From: Achromobacter aegrifaciens
GTDB taxonomy: Bacteria > Pseudomonadota > Gammaproteobacteria > Burkholderiales > Burkholderiaceae_B
Assembly (NCBI RefSeq): GCF_902859735.1
Contig: NZ_CADIJY010000011.1
Span: 62,001 to 126,000 of the forward strand
DNA length: 64,000 nt
Direction: 5' to 3'
Shown: one piece after another, positions 25,211-34,602 of the stretch
Numbering within the stretch: the first letter of the stretch is position 1
Layout: each line of letters opens with the position of its first letter
Position numbers and translations under genes: made by a program
The notes under the pieces: generated by a model
Told to the model about the DNA's origin: nothing
Database searches by the model: none
The model's input: only the letters and a program-made list of their open reading frames with translations

Positions 25211-25297
25211 GGTAGGTCTCCTGTCGTCCGCCTTGGTGGCGGATCTCTCTAGGCTGGGATGGCGGCGGCGCGGGGCAGCGCAGCGCCGGCTGTGGTT

Positions 25298-26911
25298 TCA
25301 GTTGCGCCCTGTCACCCGGGCGTACAGGTCGGTATCCGGCCACGCGGCGCCGCGCCAGGCGACGTGCTGGTCGGGCCGGATCAGGGTGAGCGGGGCGGGG
25401 TAGAGGTTGGCCACGCCGCCTTCGTCCGGACGGATCAGCGTCAAGGGCACGCCCGCAGCCTGCGCTGCGGATACGGCGGCATCGACGTCGCGGGCGGCTG
25501 CCGTGGGCAAGGCCAGCAGGGTAAAACCCGGGCCGAAATGGTCGTACAGTGAGCTGCCGTCATGCAGCCAGGCATGCGGCGCCAGGGCGCCGGGACGGGA
25601 CGAGGGCGTGTAGTTGATGAAGTCCCGGGCCGGCTCGGGGCTGCCGTCGGGCACGATGACGGGAGAGTCCGCGTACTGGTAGCCCAGCACCACGCCCAGG
25701 GTGGAGAACTCGCGCATCTTCGCCGCGCGGATGCGCGCGCCGGCTGCCTGGCGCGCCTGCTCGCCTGCGGCGCCAGCGTCTTCAAGATGGTCCGCCAGCA
25801 AATGATTGCCGAGGATCGAATGGTTGTGTTCGGCTTCGTCGAGCACCCATTGGTGCACGGGCCGGCGTTCCCGTTCATAGCTGTCGATGAGGGCGGGGCC
25901 GCCCCAGCCTTGCAGCGCCGCGGCCAGCTTCCAGCCCAGGTCCACGCTGTCGGCCACCCCCATGTTCATGCCATAGCCGCCGAAGGGCGGATGCAGATGG
26001 CAGGCATCGCCCACCAGGAAGACGCGCCCTTGGCGGTAGCGGTCGCCCAGCAGCTTGCTGGCGGTCCACTCGTCGCTGCTGAGCACCTCGTATGGCAGGT
26101 CGATGCCGGTGGCGCGGGCGATCATGGCGCGCGCGTCGATGTCGCTGGCGCGTTGCTGCGGGTCCACGTGAGTGGGCATGAAGAACCAGGTGTCGCCGCT
26201 GTCCATCGGACCGATCAGGCTGGGCGCGTCGCCGTTGATCTGCCAGTACATGATGGCGGGGCCGTGCCGATGGGCCTGGGCCAGTCCGGGGGCGCGGAAC
26301 ACGATGTTGTAGTTGCGGGACAGCCCGTAGCTGCCTTCCATGCGCGTGCCGATCAGGTCCCGCACCAGGCTGCGGGCGCCGTCGGCGCCCACCAGGTAAT
26401 CCACTTCCAGTTCGATGTCCCGGCCTTGCGCCAGATCGCGCAAGCGCGCGTGCACTCCGCCGGCATCCTGCGTCAGGTCCAGCAGCTCGGAGCGGAACCG
26501 TATCTCCACGTCGGGTAGCGAGGAGGCATGCGAACGCAAGACCTCTTCCACGGTGTACTGGGGTATCCACTGCGCGTGTTCCGAGTACAGCGGATTGCGG
26601 CCGGGGGCGCAGTACATGGCGTTCTCGTGCCGCCCGAGTTCGACGCCGGCCAGGCGGGTGCAGAACACGACGTTGGAGGGGTAGTACGCGCCCAGCGGCG
26701 ACGCCGCGCGCAATCGGTCGGCGATGCCCCAGCGGCGCAGGTGTTCGCGCGTGCGCACATTGGTCGTCTTGGCGCGCGGTGCGTATCCCACGCGGTCGTT
26801 GCGCTCGATGAGCAGGCACGGAATCCTTCTGTGCCCCAGTTCGATCGCCAGACTCAGTCCGGCCGGTCCGGCGCCCACGATCAGCACGCGGGGCGAGGCT
26901 CGCTTCTCCAC
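25298..26911 (-). CDS. FAD-dependent aromatic-type monooxygenase
   Basis: A flavoprotein of about 537 residues in the p-hydroxybenzoate/phenol hydroxylase class. It has the FAD motif VLIVGAGPAGLS close to the N-terminus, a DG-type middle motif (YLVGADGARSLVRDLIG) and the GD motif GRVFLVGDACHLHPPFGGYG. The C-terminal thioredoxin-like part is typical of MhpA/phenol hydroxylase relatives. The GTG at 26911 is chosen because GAGGAG lies eight bases upstream and it begins just before the FAD fold; ATGs at 26938 and 26974 lack such a site. It likely hydroxylates an aromatic ring using NAD(P)H and O2. A divergent LysR gene probably controls it. Confidence 0.85.
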   Translation of the reverse strand: MEKRASPRVLIVGAGPAGLSLAIELGHRRIPCLLIERNDRVGYAPRAKTTNVRTREHLRRWGIADRLRAASPLGAYYPSNVVFCTRLAGVELGRHENAMYCAPGRNPLYSEHAQWIPQYTVEEVLRSHASSLPDVEIRFRSELLDLTQDAGGVHARLRDLAQGRDIELEVDYLVGADGARSLVRDLIGTRMEGSYGLSRNYNIVFRAPGLAQAHRHGPAIMYWQINGDAPSLIGPMDSGDTWFFMPTHVDPQQRASDIDARAMIARATGIDLPYEVLSSDEWTASKLLGDRYRQGRVFLVGDACHLHPPFGGYGMNMGVADSVDLGWKLAAALQGWGGPALIDSYERERRPVHQWVLDEAEHNHSILGNHLLADHLEDAGAAGEQARQAAGARIRAAKMREFSTLGVVLGYQYADSPVIVPDGSPEPARDFINYTPSSRPGALAPHAWLHDGSSLYDHFGPGFTLLALPTAAARDVDAAVSAAQAAGVPLTLIRPDEGGVANLYPAPLTLIRPDQHVAWRGAAWPDTDLYARVTGRN

Positions 26912-26980
26912 CTTCGGTCTCCTCGGTTGCCTGCTCATCTGCAGGCTTTGGAAGCATCCTAGGCCTATGTCCATGATGCC

Positions 26981-26999
26981 GAAAGATGGCAGAATTGGC
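26981..26999. promoter_or_regulatory. Candidate LysR-type binding box
   Basis: CCAT, 11 bases, ATGG forms a dyad of the T-N11-A type in the 116-base gap between the monooxygenase and lysR. Its position 70-88 bases before the monooxygenase start suits activation by the divergent regulator. Confidence 0.45.
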
Positions 27000-27007
27000 T
27001 TGCCGAT

Positions 27008-27019
27008 ATCAAATTTGAT
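27008..27019. promoter_or_regulatory. Perfect 12-bp palindrome before lysR
   Basis: ATCAAATTTGAT is self-complementary and ends eight bases before the lysR ATG. It may be a second regulator contact or autorepression site. Confidence 0.4.
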
Positions 27020-27027
27020 TCACTTCC

Positions 27028-27924
27028 ATGAAGCTCAACACCCTGCGGGATTTCCTGGCCGTGGCCGAACGCGGCGGCGTCAGGGCCGCGGCCCGCCATC
27101 TGGACGCGCCTCAGCCGGCCATCTCGCGCAGCATCCGCGAACTCGAGAAAGAGCTGGGGTGCGTGCTGTTCGAACGGCATGCCAAGGGCGTGCGCCTGAC
27201 CCCCATGGGCGCCGTGTTCCTCAGGCGGGCCAACGCCATCCGCCATGAGCTGCAGCGTGCGCGCGACGAGATCGGCCAGTTGAACGGCGCGTCCCGCGGA
27301 CGCGTCACGCTGTGCATGTCGACCGCGCCGCATCTGGGACTGTTCGCCGAAGTGTTGCGCGAGTTCCGGGCGCGCTACCCGGATACTCATCTGGAGATCA
27401 TCGACGGGGTCTACCCGCTGGTGGAGGCGTCCCTGCTGGATGGCACCGTGGACTTCTACATCGGGCCGGTGCCCGCGCGCACGCCTGGCGAGCTACAGGT
27501 GGAAAAGCTCTTCGACAACACGCGCGTGATCATCGGCCGCAAGGGCCATCCGCTGGCGCGCGCCCGTTCCCTGCGCGACCTGGCCGGGGCGCAATGGATC
27601 ACCACCTCCATCACGCACAAGGCCGAAGAAGAGCTGGGTCCGCTGTTCGAGAAGCATGGCCTGCCGCCGCCGCACCTGGCCTTGAAGGCCCAGTCCGCGC
27701 TGACCTTCATCACGGCCCTGACCAATTCCGACCTGCTGATGATGCTGCCGGTGCAATGGCTGCAGTATCCGCTGCTGCAAGGCGTGTTCCAGGAAATCCG
27801 CGTCAAGGAACCGCTGCCCGCGCCGCCGGTATGCATCGTGCAGCGCGCCGGCCTGCCGCTGACGCCGGCTGCCGAGTACTACTGCACGCTGGCGCGGCGG
27901 GCAAGCGCGCGGACCTCGGGCTAG
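27028..27924 (+). CDS. LysR-family transcriptional regulator
   Basis: A 298-residue LTTR: an N-terminal winged helix-turn-helix (AARHLDAPQPAISRSIRELE, about residues 18-50) and a periplasmic-binding-like effector domain (about 90-290). It is divergent from the FAD monooxygenase operon with LTTR-type dyads between them, so it is the likely activator of that operon, responding to the substrate or an intermediate. Its TAG overlaps the stop of the convergent crotonase gene in a shared CTAG. Confidence 0.9.
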   Translation: MKLNTLRDFLAVAERGGVRAAARHLDAPQPAISRSIRELEKELGCVLFERHAKGVRLTPMGAVFLRRANAIRHELQRARDEIGQLNGASRGRVTLCMSTAPHLGLFAEVLREFRARYPDTHLEIIDGVYPLVEASLLDGTVDFYIGPVPARTPGELQVEKLFDNTRVIIGRKGHPLARARSLRDLAGAQWITTSITHKAEEELGPLFEKHGLPPPHLALKAQSALTFITALTNSDLLMMLPVQWLQYPLLQGVFQEIRVKEPLPAPPVCIVQRAGLPLTPAAEYYCTLARRASARTSG

Positions 27925-28745
27925 AGGCCGGCCGCCGGCCACTGGAAGCGTTGCGCCACCTTGTCGAGAAAGCGGCCGGCCGCCTCGCGGTGGTAGTCGG
28001 TGGAGCGGGCCACGCCCTGGCCCGCGGCTTCCAGGTCCAGCATCGCGTTCAGGTCGCTGTTGAGCGAAGCGTTGAAGCCGCGCTTGGTGATCGCCAGCGC
28101 CGCCATGGGCAGTTCTGCCATGGACAGCGCGATCTGCCGCGCGCGTTCGTGGATCGCCTCCTGCGGCTGGATCTCGAACACGATGCCCATGTCGCGGGCT
28201 TCCTGCGCCTCGAATTCGCGGGTGGAGAAGGCCAGTTCCTTGGCGCGTTGCAGGCCCACCATGCGCGGCAGCGTGTACATGGTGGCGCAATCGGGGATGG
28301 CCCCCAGCCGCAGGAAGGACAGGCAGAAGCGCGCCCGCGGCGAGGCCAGGATCAGGTCGGCGGTCAGGGCCAGGCCCAGCCCGGCGCCATAGGCCGGGCC
28401 GTCGACCGCTGCGATCACCGGCCGGTCCAGCGTGATCAGGCCTTCTATCGTCAGGAGCAGGCTGGCCATGCGTTCGCGCGCCTCTTCGGCGGAGCCGCCG
28501 GAGCCCATGGTGGAGATGTCGCCGCCCGAGCAGAAGGCGCCGCCCGCGCCGGCCAGGATCACGACGCGCACGCCGCGGTCGCGCCGGATCTCGCCCACCA
28601 GATGGGCCAGCTCTTCGCGCATGACCATGTCCAGCGCGTTGCGCTGGGCGGGGCGGTTCAGCGTGATGGTGGCGACGCCGCCTTCCACGGCATAGAGCAG
28701 GGTCTTGAACTCGCTAGAGATGACTTGCATCGGATCGGTCTCCAT
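27921..28745 (-). CDS. Enoyl-CoA hydratase/isomerase (crotonase family)
   Basis: A 274-residue crotonase with the oxyanion-hole segment GAFCSGGDIS, a second conserved stretch GPAYGAGLGLALTADLI, and FLRLGAIPDCATMYTLPRMVG. In the last the usual glutamate position carries Asp, as in several isomerase-like members. Start 28745 has a GGAAGG site five bases upstream; ATG 28730 is an alternative. It is the last gene of the leftward acyl-CoA operon, 62 bases after the racemase. It probably hydrates or isomerises a 2-enoyl-CoA. Confidence 0.87.
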   Translation of the reverse strand: METDPMQVISSEFKTLLYAVEGGVATITLNRPAQRNALDMVMREELAHLVGEIRRDRGVRVVILAGAGGAFCSGGDISTMGSGGSAEEARERMASLLLTIEGLITLDRPVIAAVDGPAYGAGLGLALTADLILASPRARFCLSFLRLGAIPDCATMYTLPRMVGLQRAKELAFSTREFEAQEARDMGIVFEIQPQEAIHERARQIALSMAELPMAALAITKRGFNASLNSDLNAMLDLEAAGQGVARSTDYHREAAGRFLDKVAQRFQWPAAGL

Positions 28746-28807
28746 GTCTGCCTTCCATGATGGCCGGGCCGCGCCATGCGGATCCGGCCGCAAGCTGCCG
28801 CGGGCGC

Positions 28808-29938
28808 TCAGGCGATGGCGCCGCGTTCGCGCAGGGCCTGGATCTCGGCTGGCGCCAGGCCCAGTTCCGCCAGCAATTCTTCCGTGTGCGCGCCGGCCGC
28901 GGGCACTGCGCGAGCCTGCCCGGGCGTGCGCGAAAGCCGCGGCGCGGGGGCGGGGTGCACGATGCCGCCGGTTTCGATGAAACTGTTGCGCGCCACATGG
29001 TGGGGGTGCCGCGGCGCTTCCTCGAAGTCCAGCACCGGCGCGAAGCAGGCATCCGTGCCTTCGAGCAGCGCGCACCATTGCTCGCGGGTGCGGCCGGCGA
29101 TGATGCCGGCCAGCTTGGCGCGCAGCTGCGGCCATTGCGCACGTTCCCATTGCTGCTGGAAGTCCGGGTCGTCGATGCCGCAACGCTCCAGCAGCAGGCG
29201 GTAGAACTGCGGTTCGATCGCGCCGATGGAAACGTACTTGCCGTCCGCGCAGGCATAGCAGCCGTAGAAATGGGCGCCGCCGTCCAGCATGTTGGACTGG
29301 CGCTGGTTGATCCAGCCTCCGTCTTGCAGTTTGCCGTGGTAGGCGCTCGCCAGCAGGGACGCGCCGTCGCAGATGGCTGCGTCCACCACCTGGCCCCGGC
29401 CCGTGCGGCCGGCCTCGAGCAGGCCGCAAAGCACGCCGAAGGCAAGCATCATGGCGCCGCCGCCCATGTCGCCGACCAGATGCAGCGGCGGCGTCGGCGG
29501 CCGGTCGGCATGTCCCATGGCGTGCAGCGCGCCGGTGATGGCGATGTAGTTCAGGTCATGGCCGGCCGCCTGCGCCAGCGGTCCGTCCTGGCCCCAGCCC
29601 GTCATGCGTCCGTACACCAGCCGCGGATTGCGCGCCAGGCATTCGTCCGGCCCCAGGCCCAGCCTTTCCATCACGCCCGGCCGGAAGCCTTCCAGCAAGG
29701 CGTCCGCCCGGTCCAGCAGCCGCAGCACGATGTCGGTCGCGCCGGGCTTCTTGAGATCCAGCGCGATCGTGCGCCGGCCCCGGTCGATGATGGTGCCGCC
29801 GCCGCCCAGGAAGCCGGGCGCAAGCCGGTCGATGCGGATCACGTCCGCGCCCATGTCCGCCAACATCATGGCGCAGAACGGGCCGGGCCCGATGCCGGCC
29901 ATTTCCACCACCGTCAATCCGTTCAGGGGACCAGCCAT
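28808..29938 (-). CDS. Alpha-methylacyl-CoA racemase-like, CoA-transferase family III
   Basis: A 376-residue member of the CaiB/BaiF superfamily. The segments [33 protein letters not shown] (H127) and VGDMGGG (D157) match the racemase branch: in the mycobacterial enzyme MCR the catalytic pair is His126/Asp156. This argues for racemisation of (R)/(S)-2-methylacyl-CoA rather than CoA transfer. ATG 29938 has GGAG 11 bases upstream; a GTG at 29950 is possible. Such a racemase is needed to feed S-specific acyl-CoA dehydrogenases during breakdown of methyl-branched acids or sterol side chains. Confidence 0.85.
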   Translation of the reverse strand: MAGPLNGLTVVEMAGIGPGPFCAMMLADMGADVIRIDRLAPGFLGGGGTIIDRGRRTIALDLKKPGATDIVLRLLDRADALLEGFRPGVMERLGLGPDECLARNPRLVYGRMTGWGQDGPLAQAAGHDLNYIAITGALHAMGHADRPPTPPLHLVGDMGGGAMMLAFGVLCGLLEAGRTGRGQVVDAAICDGASLLASAYHGKLQDGGWINQRQSNMLDGGAHFYGCYACADGKYVSIGAIEPQFYRLLLERCGIDDPDFQQQWERAQWPQLRAKLAGIIAGRTREQWCALLEGTDACFAPVLDFEEAPRHPHHVARNSFIETGGIVHPAPAPRLSRTPGQARAVPAAGAHTEELLAELGLAPAEIQALRERGAIA

Positions 29939-29969
29939 GTCTATCGTCACTCCATGATGTGTCGGGTTC

Positions 29970-30707
29970 TCAGGATTCGAAGAATTCGGCGCGCGCGTCC
30001 AGGATGACCTGGGTGTACTTCTCCATGTTGGCGTCCATGCGATGGGTCGGGCCGACGATGGACAGGGCAGTCAACTGTCCGCCGACACGCCCGGCGATGC
30101 CGATGGCCGAGACGCCTTCATTGCCTTCGTCGCGGGTGTGGAAGTACTTCTTTTCCAGCTGGGATTCGATCTGCGTGCGCAAGGTGCCGGGGTCGGTGAT
30201 GCTGCTGGCCGTGACGTGTTCGAACGGCAGCGCATCGATCACGGCGTTGCGTTCTGCGGCGTCCATTTCACCCAGCAGCGCCTTGCCCAGCGCCGCGACC
30301 TGCAGGTCGAAGGTGGTGCCGGGCTGCACCACGTAGCGCAAGGCGCGCGGGCTTTCCTGGCTGGCGTAGATCTTCACCTTGTTGCCGTCGAGCAGGCCGC
30401 ACATCGAGGATTCGCCGGACTGGCGCGTCAGGATCTCCAGCGCTTCGGACGCGAAGGCTTGCAGCGGGTCGGCCGCCGAAATGCCCTGGGCCACGTCGAG
30501 CAGCCTGCCCGTCGGGTGGAAGTAGCGCGACTTGGGCGTGCGCAACAGGTAGCCTGCCTGGCGCAGCGTGTAGAGCAGGTCCGAGCAACTGCTGTCGGCC
30601 AGGTCGAGAAAGCGCGCCATTTCCGAATTCGTCAGGGGACGGCGCTCCCGCGCATAGACTTCGAAGACTTGCAGCACGCGCTGTGCGGTAGGGAGGATTT
30701 GCGGCAT
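29970..30707 (-). CDS. IclR-family transcriptional regulator
   Basis: A 245-residue regulator with an N-terminal winged helix ([36 protein letters not shown]) and a C-terminal effector domain (about 80-245, ending [21 protein letters not shown]). It is embedded in the leftward operon between acyl-CoA dehydrogenase and racemase genes. The two inverted operator-like copies at 35444-35460 and 35515-35531 at the divergent promoter are its most likely targets, so it would autoregulate its operon and the opposite one. The effector is probably a pathway CoA ester or acid. Confidence 0.88.
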   Translation of the reverse strand: MPQILPTAQRVLQVFEVYARERRPLTNSEMARFLDLADSSCSDLLYTLRQAGYLLRTPKSRYFHPTGRLLDVAQGISAADPLQAFASEALEILTRQSGESSMCGLLDGNKVKIYASQESPRALRYVVQPGTTFDLQVAALGKALLGEMDAAERNAVIDALPFEHVTASSITDPGTLRTQIESQLEKKYFHTRDEGNEGVSAIGIAGRVGGQLTALSIVGPTHRMDANMEKYTQVILDARAEFFES

Positions 30708-30756
30708 AGGATGTCGGAGTGGATAGTGGAACCGGCCCGGGCGTTTGCGTAGCCGG

Positions 30757-31911
30757 TCATTTCAACGCGGAAATGCCTAATACGCTTTGCGCCATGAGCA
30801 GGGCCTGGATCTGGTTGGTGCCTTCGGCAATGCTCAGGTGGCGGGCGTCGCGGTAATGACGCTCGACGGGGAACAGCGTGGTGTAGCCTGCGCCGCCATG
30901 CACCTGCATGGACAGTTCCGCCACGCGCAGCACGGTGTCGGTGGCATGGCGCTTGGCCATCGAACATAGCATCTGGCTGTCGGCGGCGTTGCGGTCCAGC
31001 GCGTCGGCGGCGCGCCAGCACAGCAGGCGCGAGGTTTCGACCAGCGTCATCATGTCGGCGATCATATGCTGCACCAGCTGGAAGCCGCCTATGGGCCGGC
31101 CGAACTGGACCCGGTCGCCGGCGTATTTTACCGCCGCCTCATAGGCGGCCTCGGCGATGCCCAACGCGGAAAACGCCACCACGCAGCGGCCGATGTTGAG
31201 GTACTTCTTGGCCAGCGCGAAGCCCTTGCCCTCGGCGCCGATCAGGTTGGCCGCGGGGATCTCCACGTCTTCGAACAGCAGCTCGCCCAACGGGCAGCTC
31301 AGCATGCCCATCTTGTCGATGGGGCTGGACGAGAAGCCTTGCATGGCGCGCTCGAACAGCAGGCAGGACACGCCGCGTTCGCCGCCATCCCGCTGGGTCT
31401 GCACGAACACCACGCCCAGCTCGCAGACCGTGCCCAGGCTGATGTAGAGCTTGCGGCCGTTGACCCGCCAGCCGGTTTCGGTCTGCACCGCGCGCGTTTC
31501 GACATGGGCCGCGTCCGAACCAATGTTGGGTTCGCTCAGCGCGAAGCTGGCGATCGCGTCGCCCGACAGGACGCGCGGCAGGTACTTTTCCTTGAGGTAG
31601 GGCGAGCCGCCGTCGCTCAGCACCGAGGCGGCGAGATTGCTGGTGCTGACGATGCTGCGCAGCGACGGCCAGACGCGCGCGAGTTCGGCTATCAGCATGC
31701 CGTAGGTCGTCATCGGCAGGCCGTAGCCGCCGTCCTTTTCCTGCAGCATGCCGCCCAACAGGCCGAAGTCGCGCATGGCGCGGACCATGTCCTGCGGCAC
31801 CACGCGGGCTTCGGCCTCGTAGCGGTTGACGATGGGCGCGACTTCGGCCGTCAGGTAGCGGCGCAGCGAGTCGCGCAATTCGATCTGGGTGGAGTCCAGT
31901 GAGAAGTCCAT
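30757..31911 (-). CDS. Acyl-CoA dehydrogenase
   Basis: A 384-residue FAD enzyme with the substrate/FAD signature FALSEPNIGSD (about 123-133), VHGGAGYTTLFPVERHYRDA and the C-terminal AEGTNQIQ, in which the catalytic Glu sits at the standard short/medium-chain position (about E367). It would introduce the alpha,beta double bond and pass electrons to ETF. It lies 45 bases after the ADP-forming acyl-CoA synthetase gene in the same operon. A second, differently built acyl-CoA dehydrogenase is in the opposite operon. Confidence 0.9.
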   Translation of the reverse strand: MDFSLDSTQIELRDSLRRYLTAEVAPIVNRYEAEARVVPQDMVRAMRDFGLLGGMLQEKDGGYGLPMTTYGMLIAELARVWPSLRSIVSTSNLAASVLSDGGSPYLKEKYLPRVLSGDAIASFALSEPNIGSDAAHVETRAVQTETGWRVNGRKLYISLGTVCELGVVFVQTQRDGGERGVSCLLFERAMQGFSSSPIDKMGMLSCPLGELLFEDVEIPAANLIGAEGKGFALAKKYLNIGRCVVAFSALGIAEAAYEAAVKYAGDRVQFGRPIGGFQLVQHMIADMMTLVETSRLLCWRAADALDRNAADSQMLCSMAKRHATDTVLRVAELSMQVHGGAGYTTLFPVERHYRDARHLSIAEGTNQIQALLMAQSVLGISALK

Positions 31912-31956
31912 GCGAGTCCTAGGCGGAGATGGTCGAGGAGGGCGTTGCGGCGGCGG

Positions 31957-34086
31957 TCATGAGGGGCGTTGCTCCAGGCTGGCATCCGCGCCGGGGCGCA
32001 GGCCGATCAGCGCGTCCAGCGGCATCGCGCCCTGTCCTTCGGCGCCGACCCAGACCGGGTTGAGCTCCAGTTCCTGCAAGGTGTCGCGGCGGCTCCAGGC
32101 AAAGTCCGAGACCCGCAGGATCAGGTCCTCCAGCGCGGCAAGGTCGGCGGGCGCCTGGCCGCGCACGCCGTCCAGCACGTCGGCGTAACGGATCTCGCGC
32201 AGCAGGGCGCGCGCATCGTCGCGCGACAACGGCACCATGCGGTGGGCCACGTCGCGGATGGTTTCGACGAAGATGCCGCCCAGGCCGAAGGTCAGCACCA
32301 GGCCGAAGGCCGCATCGCTATGCACGCCGACCAGCACCTCGCGGCCGCCCGGCGGCAGCATGCGCTCCACCAGGATGCCGTCGATGATGGCGTCCGCCTG
32401 GTGGCGTGCGACCGATTCATGAATGGTGGCATAGGCTTCGCGCGCCGCGCCGGCGCTGGCGATGCCCAGCTTGACGCCGCCCGCTTCGGTCTTGTGCGCG
32501 ATCTGGGCGCTGACCACCTTCATCACCACGGGAAAGCCCAGGCGCTCGGCCTCGCGGGCTGCCTGCTCGGCGCTGGCGGCAACCACTCCTTCGGGTATTG
32601 GCAGGCCGGCCGCGCGCAGCATGGCCTTGGCCGCGGCTTCGCTAAGCATGCGGGCCTGGTCGGATGCGGCATCGGCGTGCGCGGGCGCTGCCGCCGTCGC
32701 GCGTTCGGGCCGCTTCCACGGTATGGCCTTGGACAGGGCCGCGATCGCGTCCGACAGCGACAGGAACGGCAGCAGGCCGGCGGTTTCCAGCAGTTGGAAA
32801 CCGCCGCCCAACCGCCGGCTCATCCAGACCGGCACGATCAGAGTTTCGGTTTCGGCCGCCACCGTGGCGATGGCCTGCGCCATGCCGTCGGTGATGGAAC
32901 CGTAATCCATGGGGATGGGGAACAGCACCGTGCCCACCGCCGGGTCGGCGCATATCGCGCGCAGGCAGGCCGCCGAGGCTTCGGGGTTGCGCAGGATGTC
33001 GGCAGTGGTGTCTACCGGGTTGTCGATACTGGCGAAATCCGGCAGCAGCTTGCGCAAGGCGGCCTTGGTCTCGGGCGCGAACACCGCCATCGGCAGGCCG
33101 GCTGCGCCGGCGATGTCGGCGGCCAGCGCGGCGGTGCCGCCCGAGAAGGTATGGATGCACAGGCCGTTGCCGCTCTTGGGCGTGATGCGCGTCAGCAGGC
33201 GCGAGACCGCCAGCAGCTGGTCCAGGTCGTCCACTTCGATTGCGCCGAACTGCCGGAACACAGCGCTGTTGACCGCAGCCGTGCCGGCCACCGACGCCGT
33301 GTGCGACTGCGCGGCGCGTACGCCGGCTTCCGACCGGCCCACCTTCAGCACCACCACCGGCTTGTTGCGGGCGCGCGCCAGTTCCAGCGCCGCCGTCAGC
33401 CGCCTGCCGTGCTTCACGCCTTCCATCAGCAAGGCGATCACGCTGGTTTTCGGATCGTTCGCCATGTGGGCGATGAAGTCAGGAATCTCCAGGTCGACCT
33501 CGTTGCCGGCGGAGAACCACAGGCCCACTCCCTGGCCGTAGGACAGGCCCTGCAGCAGGTTGCGGCCGAGTCCGCCGCCCTGGGTCGCCAAGCCGATGGA
33601 GCCGGTGTTCAGATCGTCCTTGAAGGCGGGCGAGAAGGTCATGCCCAGGCGGTCACGCACGTTCACGAAGCCCGGACAGTTCGGCCCGTAGACGTGCAGG
33701 CCGGTAGCCTCGCACAGCTCGGCGATCTCGCGTTCCAGGCGCCGGCCTTCCTCGCCTGCCTCGGAAAAGCCGGAGGTCATGACCACCGCGAAAGGGATCC
33801 CGCGCGCCGCGCATTGCCGCAAGGCATCCAGCACCAGCGAGGCGTTGATCATGATCAGGGCCACGTCGATCTCGGCTGGCGGCAGGGCGCTGATGGATGG
33901 CCAGCAGGGCCGGCCGCCGATTTCCTGGTAGGCCGGGTTGACCGCGTACACCTCGCCCGGCACCGACGAATGCAGCACCAGGTTGTCGTACAGGCGGCGC
34001 CCCTGGCTGGATTCGCGGGCAGAAGCGCCGACCACGGCCACATTGCGCGGATTGACGAAGCGCGTCAGGTCTGCGAACGGTTTCAT
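31957..34086 (-). CDS. ADP-forming acyl-CoA synthetase (single-chain, ATP-grasp)
   Basis: A 709-residue fusion of a CoA-binding Rossmann domain (1-140, VAVVGASARESSQGRRLYDN), succinyl-CoA-ligase-like domains (about 150-460) and a C-terminal ATP-grasp domain (about 490-700, GFPVVMKVVSAQIAHKTEAGG, ELNPVWVG). It matches the NDP-forming acyl-CoA synthetase family, which activates carboxylic acids with ATP to ADP. Its ATG overlaps the stop of the MaoC gene (ATGA, 34083-34086). The rightward operon has an unrelated AMP-forming ligase, so the regulon has two activation systems. Confidence 0.88.
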   Translation of the reverse strand: MKPFADLTRFVNPRNVAVVGASARESSQGRRLYDNLVLHSSVPGEVYAVNPAYQEIGGRPCWPSISALPPAEIDVALIMINASLVLDALRQCAARGIPFAVVMTSGFSEAGEEGRRLEREIAELCEATGLHVYGPNCPGFVNVRDRLGMTFSPAFKDDLNTGSIGLATQGGGLGRNLLQGLSYGQGVGLWFSAGNEVDLEIPDFIAHMANDPKTSVIALLMEGVKHGRRLTAALELARARNKPVVVLKVGRSEAGVRAAQSHTASVAGTAAVNSAVFRQFGAIEVDDLDQLLAVSRLLTRITPKSGNGLCIHTFSGGTAALAADIAGAAGLPMAVFAPETKAALRKLLPDFASIDNPVDTTADILRNPEASAACLRAICADPAVGTVLFPIPMDYGSITDGMAQAIATVAAETETLIVPVWMSRRLGGGFQLLETAGLLPFLSLSDAIAALSKAIPWKRPERATAAAPAHADAASDQARMLSEAAAKAMLRAAGLPIPEGVVAASAEQAAREAERLGFPVVMKVVSAQIAHKTEAGGVKLGIASAGAAREAYATIHESVARHQADAIIDGILVERMLPPGGREVLVGVHSDAAFGLVLTFGLGGIFVETIRDVAHRMVPLSRDDARALLREIRYADVLDGVRGQAPADLAALEDLILRVSDFAWSRRDTLQELELNPVWVGAEGQGAMPLDALIGLRPGADASLEQRPS

Positions 34087-34571
34087 GCCGCGCCCTCCAT
34101 GGACCGCAGCACCATCGCGAAGTCGGCCTGGACCACCACCTCGCCGCGCTGGTTGACGGCTTCGCGCCGGAACACCACCTTGTCCTTGCCCGGCCGGTAC
34201 TGCCCGGTTTTTTCGGTCACCGTCACTCGCACGACGATGGTGTCGCCGATGAAGGTGGGTTTGGGAAAGCGGCAGTTGATGTCGATCAGCGCCAGCACGT
34301 AGGGTTCCAGCTGGCGGTAGCCGCTGGACTGGGTGGTCAGCCCGGACAGCACGGACAGCACCAGCAGGCCGTGGGCGATGCGCTGGCCGAAGGGCGTGGC
34401 GCTGGCGTACTCGTGGTCGACGTGCAGGCGGTTGAAGTCGCCGGACAGGCAGGCGAAGTTGACGATGTCGCTTTCGGTAATGGTGCGGCCGGCGGATTCG
34501 AAGCAATGGCCGACCTCCAGCGGCTGCTGGACGGGAAGCGGGGATGGGCTGGCAGGGCTTGCGCTTTGCAT
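34083..34571 (-). CDS. MaoC-like acyl-CoA dehydratase/hydratase
   Basis: A 162-residue single hot-dog domain with the hydratase-2 motif: D45 and H50 in GDFNRLH, then HVDHEYA and GQRIAHGLL. It would hydrate 2-enoyl-CoA to (R)-3-hydroxyacyl-CoA. It is the second gene of the leftward operon, 31 bases after the SDR and overlapping the synthetase start by four bases. Confidence 0.87.
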   Translation of the reverse strand: MQSASPASPSPLPVQQPLEVGHCFESAGRTITESDIVNFACLSGDFNRLHVDHEYASATPFGQRIAHGLLVLSVLSGLTTQSSGYRQLEPYVLALIDINCRFPKPTFIGDTIVVRVTVTEKTGQYRPGKDKVVFRREAVNQRGEVVVQADFAMVLRSMEGAA

Positions 34572-34602
34572 GGCTGATCGGATTCCGGAAGGGAGGAGCG
34601 TT

